Origin: Fragilaria radians | Taxonomy: Eukaryota; Bacillariophyta; Fragilariophyceae; Fragilariales; Fragilariaceae | Reading direction: 5' to 3' | Length of the DNA: 64,000 nucleotides | Assembly (NCBI GenBank): GCA_900642245.1 | Contig: CAAAJI010000013.1 | Coordinates: 303,753 to 367,752 of the forward strand | In this document: piece after piece, positions 56,228 through 64,000 of the stretch | How positions within the stretch are numbered: the stretch's first letter is position 1 | Layout: each line of letters starts with the position of its first letter | The notes under the pieces: generated by a model | The model's database searches: none | Told to the model about the DNA's origin: nothing | The model's input: the letters and a program-made list of their open reading frames with translations, nothing else | Made by a program: the position numbers and the translations under genes

Positions 56228-57355
56228 TTACATCAAAGAGTCTTTCTTAACTCCGATACGTTTACGGAGATACCAAGTATAAAATGCCATGGCACTAAAC
56301 AGCATAGCAGACATGACAATGAATGCAGTGGCAACTGGGCTTGCCCTGTTAGATCTTGAGGCAACTATTCCATCCGTCCGTACAATTTTGATACCCTCAA
56401 TGTAAGTACATGCATTTGTATTCTTTGTTTCCGCCAAACCATCAGGTAGACTCGATTCGCATTTCCCTGCGATAGAATAAATCATTCCGCAATTCTCACT
56501 TACCGCACCTGCATTATCTGCATCCTCGTTATTATCCTGTGCAAGGCATGAAACGCATTCCATACCAATGATTGAGGTGTCTGCGTAAGGAAGAGATTGA
56601 CCTGTAAGATCGCTGAAGATGCTTTTCCCATAGGTATCGTCTGCAGCCTCGGAACAGGTGTCTTCAAGGAAAACGCCAAAGAAAATGGAGCCTCCTTGCT
56701 GTGCACAATAAGGTCCTAAGAAGTAATTTGCGTTTTCTTGAAGGTCGCGATTGCGATTGTAGCCCTCTAGACGACTGCATTCTAAGTATTTTCCTACATC
56801 CAGCTGTGCAACTTGTTCACCGTCATCGTAAGGGTTATTTTCAGCACATTGAGTCATGCCTGCAGAAACGTAGCAATCGTACTGGCATTTGTCAGCGTCC
56901 TCTGCATCACCACAGTTACAGTTATTGGTAATGTCTGCGCATTTTTGCTCGTTGCTAGCTTTCGTGGCCTCATAGTAATAGGAAAGATACGTGTCCATAT
57001 CGATGATGTAGTCACCGTAACCGGAGCTGCATCCAGCTGCTTTCGAGTCCGAACAACCACTTGTAGGGCAAAGGCGAAAACGAACAAGCTTCTTAGTTGA
57101 GATTTTAACATCATTTTTATCATCTGCGTCATCGTTCCACTGCTTGATTTGATGACAGCCTTGGAACTTCAAGGAATATCCAGATACCCAATTAAATTGA
57201 TTATTTTCATTTTTGTTTTCTGCGAGTTTTCGAGCCTTGGTAATAAGCTTCCTAGCCAAATCAGAATCAGCTTTGATCTCGCTATTTAGCTGCACATAAT
57301 TGTATCCAGCTGCATTTGCCATGATGGCAAGGAATACAGCAATCAACAAGGACAT
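56228..57355 (-). CDS. Cysteine-rich secreted or type I membrane protein of unknown function
   Basis: The ATG at 57355 (MSLLIAVFLAIMANAAGYNYV) is chosen because it starts a clean signal peptide; the upstream TTG is not needed. Length is 375 residues. About 20 cysteines lie in the lumenal domain, including NNCNCGDAEDADKCQYDCYV and ECSRLEGYNRNRDLQENANY. A single transmembrane helix near residues 338-360 (VATAFIVMSAMLFSAMAFYT) precedes a short basic tail (WYLRKRIGVKKDSLM). The domain order is typical of conserved ochrophyte cell-surface or ER proteins that have no name; I do not recognise a characterised family. Disulfide bonding is expected in the secretory pathway. Confidence 0.72.
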   Translation of the reverse strand: MSLLIAVFLAIMANAAGYNYVQLNSEIKADSDLARKLITKARKLAENKNENNQFNWVSGYSLKFQGCHQIKQWNDDADDKNDVKISTKKLVRFRLCPTSGCSDSKAAGCSSGYGDYIIDMDTYLSYYYEATKASNEQKCADITNNCNCGDAEDADKCQYDCYVSAGMTQCAENNPYDDGEQVAQLDVGKYLECSRLEGYNRNRDLQENANYFLGPYCAQQGGSIFFGVFLEDTCSEAADDTYGKSIFSDLTGQSLPYADTSIIGMECVSCLAQDNNEDADNAGAVSENCGMIYSIAGKCESSLPDGLAETKNTNACTYIEGIKIVRTDGIVASRSNRASPVATAFIVMSAMLFSAMAFYTWYLRKRIGVKKDSLM

Positions 57356-58596
57356 ATCGTAACTCAAAATTGCCTAGAAACCAAAGAATAAATATGATGT
57401 TGGAAAGTACGGTTATGAAATTAGCGAAAGTTTGGATGGCTTCGCCAATTTTCCAACGGTCAATTTAGCTCGCTCTTGCTTTTTGGCAATGACATTGATT
57501 GTCCAGTAGTCCATGTTCTAACCACAAATCCGTATTGAGTATCAAAGATATTATCACTGTTAATGCGTTGTGTAAAGTAACGTAGAGTAGCTAGTTTGTG
57601 GGTTTATATAGGTGTCTAGAGTTGAGCAAACACTGTACTAGAATTCTCATTTTGTATGGATGTATATTAAATACATAGTGCTCGACTCTCTTTACTTCGA
57701 GCCAACGACGATACGACGATACGATGTTACCTGATAGATAATACTACCTAGGGGTTAGGGGTTATTTCATTTCGTTGTACTACTGGCAGTCCCTATTGAG
57801 ACGACAGGTTTTGCACCAAGTTAACGGTGCCGTTGTTGGAGAGTCGAAGCTGTTGACAAGAGATCGATGTTATGTTGTCGTTTGTGAAAAGTCAATTCCA
57901 GCGTTCTGCTCACTTTATTTCTATGCTATCCTAGTTTTCATGAGAGTTTAAAAATTGAGACAAGAATCAATAATCTTTTTTCGATATGTTTAATGGCCTT
58001 TACACCAGTTATCTATCAGAATTTAGATTTTTCACAGCATTTGCATATCAAGTGCTGTCAAAGATTTTATATTTTACAATGAGAAGTCTCGACAACATTC
58101 CATTTTAAATTTTGGATGAATATGGAATGGAATTGTTACCCTAAGTTACAATAAAGCTGATGTGACCGTGGGTAGGCTAGATCAATATGGCTGCTTCCAA
58201 TATTTTTCAGTTGTAAGCGATATCCCTAGCAACTGTTTCGGTAGCATTAGATGAATACTCCAAAAATGAAGAAAGAAATTTTTCTGCTACTAAGAATTTC
58301 TCATTCTCGGTTTCTGCTTACGGTTGTATACAGAGCGGATGATTTTGGTGTATTAGAATTTTTTAAGTCAGAAAGACAGTTCTGAAGTTAGGAATGTAAA
58401 CACCAATTTTCATACTTGATGAATCTAAACCCCAAACCCCTAATACGTATCAAAAGATTGGCTGTAGGTATAACCCTACTGCGGATTTATTTTAGTTTCT
58501 ATTACAGAGTTATTTTCATTACCTCTTACTTATTTTTATTCATTTGCATAGAATTGTTATCATCACAATTGTCTTCATTGATTTTTAATTTTGGTC
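57356..58596. promoter_or_regulatory. Divergent intergenic region upstream of the Cys-rich protein and uS2
   Basis: The two genes point away from each other, so both promoters lie in these 1.24 kb. The region also holds a repeat copy (57825-57985), a short tandem CGACGATA stretch at about 57706-57723, and TAGGGGTTAGGGGTTA at 57750-57765. The last 100 bases before 58597 are T-rich, as often in 5' flanks of ribosomal protein genes. No specific site can be assigned. Confidence 0.4.
57825..57985 (+). repeat. Dispersed repeat, copy 2 (partner 6745-6900)
   Basis: Matches 6745-6900 in the same orientation, with shared blocks GTTGTTGGAGAG, AAGCTGT, ATGTTGT and AAGTCAATT, then TTCTGCTCACTTTATTTCTAT against TTCTGTTTGC...TTCTATC, and a related AAGA end. 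Diverged; approximate limits. Confidence 0.45.
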
Positions 58597-59427
58597 ATGT
58601 CGGCGCTATCAACTCTTCCACCCATCCTCCAGCCTAAGGAGGAAGATATCCAAATGATGCTGTCAGCGGGTGTGCATACTGGAACTCGAAACTCCGACTC
58701 CTCTATGGTAGAGTACATTTGGCGTCGCCGTAATGATGGAGTTCACATTCTCAACATTGGTAAAACTTGGGAGAAACTTATTCTTGCAGCTCGTGTCATC
58801 GTCGCAATTGAAAACCCCGAGGATGTTATCGCCATCTCCGCGAGGCCATATGGTATGCGAGCTGTCTTGAAATACTCTCATTATACTGGATGCCAAGCGA
58901 TTGCCGGTAGATTTACCCCTGGTACTTTCACCAATCAAATCACGAAGCAATTCCGAGAGCCACGTCTTTTGATTGTGACGGATCCACGAACCGATTCCCA
59001 GGCTGTCCGCGAGGCATCTTACGTAAATGTGCCTGTGATTGCATTGTGCGACTCAGACTCTCCACTTCAATTTGTGGATATTGCAATCCCTGCGAACAAC
59101 AAAGGAAAATACAGTATTGGGTTGATTTATTGGCTTCTAGCACGTGAAGTATTGCGCTTAAGAGGATCAGTCAGCCGTTCAACTGACTGGGATGTCCCTG
59201 TTGATCTTTTCTTTCATCGTGATGTTGAAGAGCTTAAGAAAAATGAAGAAGAACAGGCGGCCAAGATCGATGAGCCTATTTCGGCGATCGCTCCTGTTTT
59301 TGATGAATTGCCACCAGACGTCGATGCATCTGAAATGGTTCCTGGATTTTCCGGAGCTGCCGGCACTGATGTTTATGGTACATCTTGGGAAGGTGCAGAT
59401 GCTGGAGCCGCGGACAACAATTGGTAA
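58597..59427 (+). CDS. RPSA: 40S ribosomal protein SA (uS2)
   Basis: The ATG at 58597 (MSALSTLPPILQPKEED) gives 276 residues, the usual length of eukaryotic uS2/p40. Characteristic sequences are VEYIWRRRNDGVHILNIGKT followed by WEKLILAARVIVAIENP, then FTPGTFTNQITKQFREPRLL, the IVTDPRTDSQAVREASYVNV block with PVIALCDSDSPLQFVDIAIP, and NNKGKYSIGLIYWLLAREVL. The acidic, Ala/Gly-rich tail ending SWEGADAGAADNNW is also typical. It is a structural protein of the small subunit needed for late 18S rRNA maturation. Intronless here. High expression is expected. Confidence 0.96.
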   Translation: MSALSTLPPILQPKEEDIQMMLSAGVHTGTRNSDSSMVEYIWRRRNDGVHILNIGKTWEKLILAARVIVAIENPEDVIAISARPYGMRAVLKYSHYTGCQAIAGRFTPGTFTNQITKQFREPRLLIVTDPRTDSQAVREASYVNVPVIALCDSDSPLQFVDIAIPANNKGKYSIGLIYWLLAREVLRLRGSVSRSTDWDVPVDLFFHRDVEELKKNEEEQAAKIDEPISAIAPVFDELPPDVDASEMVPGFSGAAGTDVYGTSWEGADAGAADNNW

Positions 59428-61327
59428 CTAAAAAGGTTTACCTGAAGTCAATATAAATATTCTATCAGTAAAAGGATGATTGAAAATACTTCTACTTACT
59501 CTAAATCGCATCTCATTCTAAATTTATCTGAAAATTAACATATTTTCCCTTGCTATGATATAAATATGGTCAATTTTTTGCTGCTGGCATCCATTAGGAT
59601 GGTCAAGTAGCATGGTTACATGTCGGTTTTTCTTTATCACCAAAAGCTGTATTGCATAACAGCATCCGTATTTCATGACAATTTACCACGAGACAACATT
59701 TTTCTGAAAGTCAACAAAAGCATGACTTTGAAGGAGGTGCTGTAAAACTTTTTCCTAAAATAATAATGTGTGTTGACAGCTTTTCAAGGTGCACAACAAT
59801 AGTTGATCGTACTTAGCATACGTAGTGACATTTTTTGGCATGGTTATCTCCCAAAAAATTGCTATTGATCGGGTCAAATTAATGGAGTGATCTTTCGTGT
59901 TTGCCTTCATGTAAATTGCAGTATGAATTATACAGAGAATAGGCATGACCTGTTGCAAGGAATAGACCCCTTTGGAGAAATTATGGGTGCTTCAGACTAA
60001 AATAGGTTTGCGATCATATGGTAAAGGGTTGTTGCCTTAATCTTCTATCAAATCTTGATCGAAGTTTTGACCACAAAAGGATTGGAATTTCAATTGAACA
60101 GCTGATTTTATATGCGAGCATTTGATTACTTCATTATTGGACTTTTCATTTAAGTATGGTCGTCCCTTTATTCCTAACCCTTGGCTAAGCCTTTCCCCAA
60201 ATCTCCTCCATTACCAAATATATCTTGAATGATTCCACCTTAATGTTTCCTACGACAATCATAAATTGAGGAATTTTTGCACTCCTACACCTTACATGAG
60301 TTGAGTGCAAGGTCAAAAAGTAGAAATATATTACAATAATTTAACATTGTGTGTATTCAACATAGAGCAATACGATAACACTTCAAAAAATCAGTAAATT
60401 TCTTAAATACTCTTTTCCTCCATCTGTTGGCAAAAGTTTCCAAAGACAAAGACGGTGGTCAGTGCAGAGAATTTCGAGGAGGACAAGATGAAGCACATCA
60501 TGCTTTTTTCCTTCTTCGATCCAGTCAACCATTATCGGCACTTTAAAATCTTAGGAACGGATGCGATGAGGAGTGGATCAATTATTTGAGTTTTGTGCTT
60601 TAGATTGAGAACAAGTACCGTTCAAGCACCCTGCTGGCAAGACCAGGATGATTTGGACATTGTTGAGTGGTCAGGTGGTGTTCTACTTTGGAAAAGGATT
60701 CTCGATCCAGAAGGTGCAATACTTGCTGACAGTGATCTCTTGGAGTTAGTAATTTGAGACATTGTCTTAGAATCCATTACTAAGCATGCTATCCAAATAA
60801 ACGGTAAGGCATTAGGAGTTATATATGGCGCACAGGTTTAAGGCCTGTCAAGAAATAGAAACAATAAAAGCATAGACTTCTTGATTAGTTAAATACTGCA
60901 CTGATTAAAAAAGTTGTTACGGAGGAACCGTCATAACTTGAAGAAGTTAGAAGGTTACCAGATGGGATTTTTAAGTTAACTAGGATATCATGATCCCAGG
61001 GGTTTGAGGCATTCTACATGCCGTTAATTCGAAGCAAGTGTTGAAGTGAATATCCTAAGATTTGACCATGAATTACGTCATAAGAGGAATGTACGCTATA
61101 TCTTTAATGGTGCATCGTCTACAGGAGGACTTTTGAGAATTGACTGTACTTTATTACGTGCATGGATTTGCTTACAAATTGTGTGGTATGCAATAACTGA
61201 GGTACAATCAGGGAATTGTTCTTATTATTCGATGATAATAACGTTGCTTTTCATTGTGATTGACACAAGAGAAAACAATATTCAAGCTTGGTCAATTTCA
61301 ATTTAGTAACTATGCTTTTAGAATCGT
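59428..61327. other. Spacer between uS2 and PGR5 genes
   Basis: No gene can be supported. Around 60480-60760 the plus strand shows short open pieces (MKHIMLFSFFDPVNHYRHFK and QDQDDLDIVEWSGGVLLWKR) broken by stops, possibly a dead gene of unknown family. The remainder is AT-rich and featureless to my reading. Confidence 0.4.
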
Positions 61328-61807
61328 TCAGACTAAAAATCCCAAAATGTCTCCGTTTGTCTTAGCTTTCTTAATCAATTTTGTACGAAGATGATATGCT
61401 CCGGCCCAGGTGCAGAAATCTCCAATAGCTTGTGAGTGAAGCGAAATGGCCTTTCCTCGAAGCTTGTTTAGTTTTTCAGATCCTAAAACAAGTTTTGCCC
61501 CATATACTGCTGGAGAGAAAATCCCAAATTTCGCCATAGCTCCCATACGCAATTCGCATCTTTGATTACTTCTGGAAATTTCGCGCTCTAGAATAATGGT
61601 ATGCTGCAATGGGACTCGTTGAGAAATGACAAAAGATGAACCTGATCCGAGATAATGTGAGGTCATCGATGTGAGAAGTTACAATAATGAGATGTCACGT
61701 TTGAAGTTACCTCCAGTAACACCTCCGAGAACATGCGATGATGAAATGCTGAAGGCCGAAGATGCGAGGAGCTTTAATGCGCAAAGGATCAAGAGTAAAA
61801 GCTTCAT
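61328..61807 (-). CDS. PGR5: Plastid PGR5 (cyclic electron flow protein)
   Basis: Two exons: 61711-61807 and 61328-61641, with a 69-bp intron (GTAACT...CGGATCAG, phase 1), give 136 residues. Exon 1 encodes a signal peptide, MKLLLLILCALKLLASSAFS, whose SSA-F end fits the ASAFAP-type motif used for import into diatom plastids; a Ser-rich transit part follows. The mature region has FGIFSPAVYGAKLVLGSEKL, then NKLRGKAISLHSQAIGDFC and the C-terminus KKAKTNGDILGFLV, matching plant PGR5 (NQLRGKAIALHSQ, KNGERLGFL). PGR5 acts with PGRL1 at the thylakoid membrane in ferredoxin-dependent cyclic electron flow around photosystem I. It is divergent from the gene at 62064, with 256 bp between the start codons. 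Confidence 0.92.
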
Positions 61808-62063
61808 TGTCGTCAACTTAATCTACAAAATTAATTTGTCGACCTTCGAGTAATCGTGCTGTTCGTAAAGTGCTAAAAAATGTAGTGGAGAATCATTTTA
61901 CAGGGAAAATCCTCAAGTGCGTGGCCTTTTCTGACGAATGTACCAGTGTTCAGTATTTCGATCTTCGATGAAATGAAATCAATATCGAGTATTGTATGTA
62001 GTACGATGCACAAACAATGACTGGCCTGTCTCACAACAAGCGCTACTACAGTGACAAAAGATC
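61808..62063. promoter_or_regulatory. Bidirectional promoter region between PGR5 and a putative plastid protein gene
   Basis: Only 256 bases separate the two start codons, so the two genes probably share a nucleosome-free region and perhaps control sites. TCGACCTTCGAGTAATCG is next to the PGR5 start; further in is a TTTCGATCTTCGATGAAATG stretch. No TATA box is certain. Common regulation is an inference. Confidence 0.5.
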
Positions 62064-62563
62064 ATGAGAGCTTTCCTGATTGTTACGATAATGTTGAACG
62101 CAGTCTGTGCTCTACAAGTCTCCTTGCCGTCGACAAGAAAGGAGACCACGCTTTACTTCCAATTACCCAATTTCGGTGCAAAGGATGAGCAGAAGGATGA
62201 AAACACCGATTCATCGAAGAGTGAAAAGAAGAGCATTGGATTGTCTGGATTGATTCAAGTTATCACAGCTGGAATGGGAGCACCATTTTTAGGAGATTTC
62301 GAGGGTGTAGAAGAAGAAACTGGAAAGTTCATGTTCTCACTGGAGGCTAACAATTTGGTAGACGAGGTAACTCTATTGTGTTTTCCTAGACTACTCGGTT
62401 TCATGGAATCTCACATTTTCATTCATTCATTGATTCAAAGAAAGGAAACAGTAAGCAAACGCAAATGCCTTATTTTGAAAGCGGATGGGTTGATCCTGAA
62501 GATCTAAGAAAAGAAGAAGAAAGAAAATCTCGACAAGGCAGTTTCAAGTTTCCATGGAATTAA
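62064..62563 (+). CDS. Small putative plastid-targeted protein of unknown function, paired with PGR5
   Basis: Two exons, 62064-62366 and 62441-62563, with a 74-bp intron (GTAACT...TGATTCAAAG, phase 0), give 141 residues. Without splicing, translation would leave the good frame. The N-terminus MRAFLIVTIMLNAVCALQVS is a signal peptide; Leu follows the presumed cleavage site, a residue sometimes accepted at the plastid-entry position. A Ser/Lys/Asp-rich linker leads to GLSGLIQVITAGMGAPFLGD, then FEGVEEETGKFMFSLEANNL, and after the splice site QMPYFESGWVDPEDLRKEEE and a basic end FKFPWN. I do not recognise a characterised family. Position next to PGR5 suggests, but does not show, a photosynthetic role. 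Confidence 0.75.
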
Positions 62564-64000
62564 TTTGCACCAATTCCTTTACATGATCTACAGGATGATG
62601 TTAAAAACTGAAGCTTTCTTGAAAGGATTTAAGCTTTTATGTTTTAGCATCCTTAAAGTACAAGTATACTTGGGCGAATGGTTGAAATGCCATCAATTGA
62701 CATTTACAAATCTATATTTGGAACTGAATAAGTAATCTTTAGCACAGTCTGTTATATTTGAATGAAGGTTAATTAGGATGAATACTAAGACTTGTAACTT
62801 AATATTAAGTAAGGAAATTCGGCCACAAAATCAATATTAGCTTTTCATTTTCCCCAATGCGTCTAAAGCCATTCTACCCTAGGTTGCCTTGAGATAGAGT
62901 AGTTGCTTTACCAAAGTTATTCTGCCTTTTCTTGACTATTGAGTAAAAGTTTTTTCAAAGCATAGATAACTTCAATGGAGGGGTTCAATTTAAAACTGAA
63001 TAGCACGCTATCTTGTCATTATAAGCATTTATAAATCGTGATTGAATGTGGCTAATGTACGCCAATGGACTTAATTCTACACAGCGTTTTCATAGTGTTA
63101 CACGCCTTCTGCAGTGTATAGTATAGATATTGAAAATAGCCTAAATTATATCTTGCAATGTGTTTTCAGTACTAATGAAAAAAAATTTGCGAATTCTTCC
63201 AGACAAATTACTCATCCCTTAGGATGAGCTTGCCATTAGCCCATCACTAATTCCTATTCTACATTTTTCAGAAGCTCCAAACTGACATCTAATGCTGATA
63301 ATGTAGTTTCGTGAGAGCTTCTGTCATTGGAGTCTGTCTTCATTTCTCTTGGAGCGCAGAAATCTAGTTTCAGTGTTTTCCACAAGTTTGAATCATAGTA
63401 ACTTCGTTCATATTGCTGTATTGGTCGTGGAACGTATATCAAGAAAATGGTAACTATACTCAAGTTTTGACTGATGAAATATTATTCATTATCATCCTAG
63501 TTAATATGGGGAATCAAATGGACAGGTATTTGCTATTTACTCAAAATAGATGCGTGTATGCATAGAATTTCCTGCATCTCTTGTACTAGTCTCCAATACA
63601 TGTATGTAATTTCATCTCAGAGTCTTGCTATAGCCTGAGCTTTGCTCATAATCTTCTAACTTCTTTTAAATACAATTCAATTTTTGTATATCACCATGAA
63701 TGGCATTGAATCCCGCTTTTCCTCTACGGCTCCTTACAAAAAAAGACGAATCCCTTGAATTTCAACTCATTTAAAACATAAACTATAAGCGTCTTTCTTC
63801 TATGCTATCATCCCTACACTCATCTGTTTGATTGTCATTAGCTTTTCCAATGATATTTGCTACTTTATGAACACTTTGTTTCCAGCAGGAACTTCTTAAA
63901 TCAAATTGACTATGCATCGTGATTTACCTATAACTCTTAGAGGGCTCTCATTACAATAAGGTCTCTAATTCAAAAAATGCGAATTCATATCAAATTTATC
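62564..64000. other. Right-end region without a recognised gene
   Basis: AT-rich; only short frames, for example 63254-63463 (-), which has no family resemblance. The 3' UTR of the gene ending at 62563 lies at the left. A gene entering from the right of the window cannot be excluded. Confidence 0.4.

Noticed and set aside
57750..57766. Telomere-like TAGGGGTTAGGGGTTA
   Set aside because: Only two imperfect units, internal, and not of any known telomere unit length; it recurs within a dispersed repeat at 7255.
1..64000. CRISPR arrays, operons, ribosome binding sites
   Set aside because: The window is eukaryotic nuclear DNA with spliced genes; no regularly spaced identical repeats were seen.

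Overview
The window looks like nuclear DNA of a diatom or a close ochrophyte relative. Genes are separated by long AT-rich spacers, and introns are short (about 67 to 150 bp) with GT...AG ends. A PGR5 gene carries a signal peptide ending in an SSAF-type plastid-entry motif, as expected for a secondary plastid. The gene set is also eukaryotic: a TFIID subunit, a 40S ribosomal protein, a Mei2-like RNA-binding protein, a U-box protein, and Ty1/copia and Ty3/gypsy debris. I cannot name the species. About fifteen protein genes can be supported, and seven need splicing to be read properly.

Layout. 1-2989: no gene recognised. 2990-5764 (-): Mei2-like RNA-binding protein. 5765-9480: spacer with several copies of a diverged dispersed repeat. 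9.5-13.1 kb: wreck of a Ty3/gypsy element on the minus strand, bordered by inverted copies of a GGACGTCTCC-centred repeat that occurs four times in the window. 14.9-16.7 kb: FUN14 protein and TAF9, convergent. 16.8-18.3 kb: decayed copia element with two recognisable LTRs, directly upstream of TAF9. 19.3-21.1 kb (-): coiled-coil, BAR/PH-like protein. 22.0-27.4 kb: RluA-type pseudouridine synthase, sulfite oxidase (reading frame broken once) and an LtrA-family membrane protein. 30.7-32.6 kb: six-Kelch plus U-box protein. 33.7-39.5 kb: a metal-binding-like protein with an HMA-type motif and a cysteine cluster, facing a succinate-semialdehyde-dehydrogenase-like ALDH. The facing 3' ends of these two genes appear twice around a 20-N gap, most simply two alleles placed in tandem by the assembler. 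42.0-44.2 kb (-): 14-TPR protein. 44.2-49.4 kb: gene-poor, with a second copia relic. 49.4-50.8 kb: HPAT/SGT-like glycosyltransferase. 54.1-55.3 kb: sulfotransferase. 56.2-57.4 kb (-): cysteine-rich type I membrane protein. 58.6-59.4 kb: ribosomal protein uS2. 61.3-62.6 kb: PGR5 divergently paired with an unnamed small, probably plastid, protein.

The genes do not form one pathway; this is ordinary mixed eukaryotic order with many convergent and divergent pairs. The most informative spots are the PGR5/unknown-protein pair, the HMA plus cysteine-cluster protein, the haplotype-like duplication at the gap, the broken sulfite oxidase frame, and the family of GACGTC-containing repeats.
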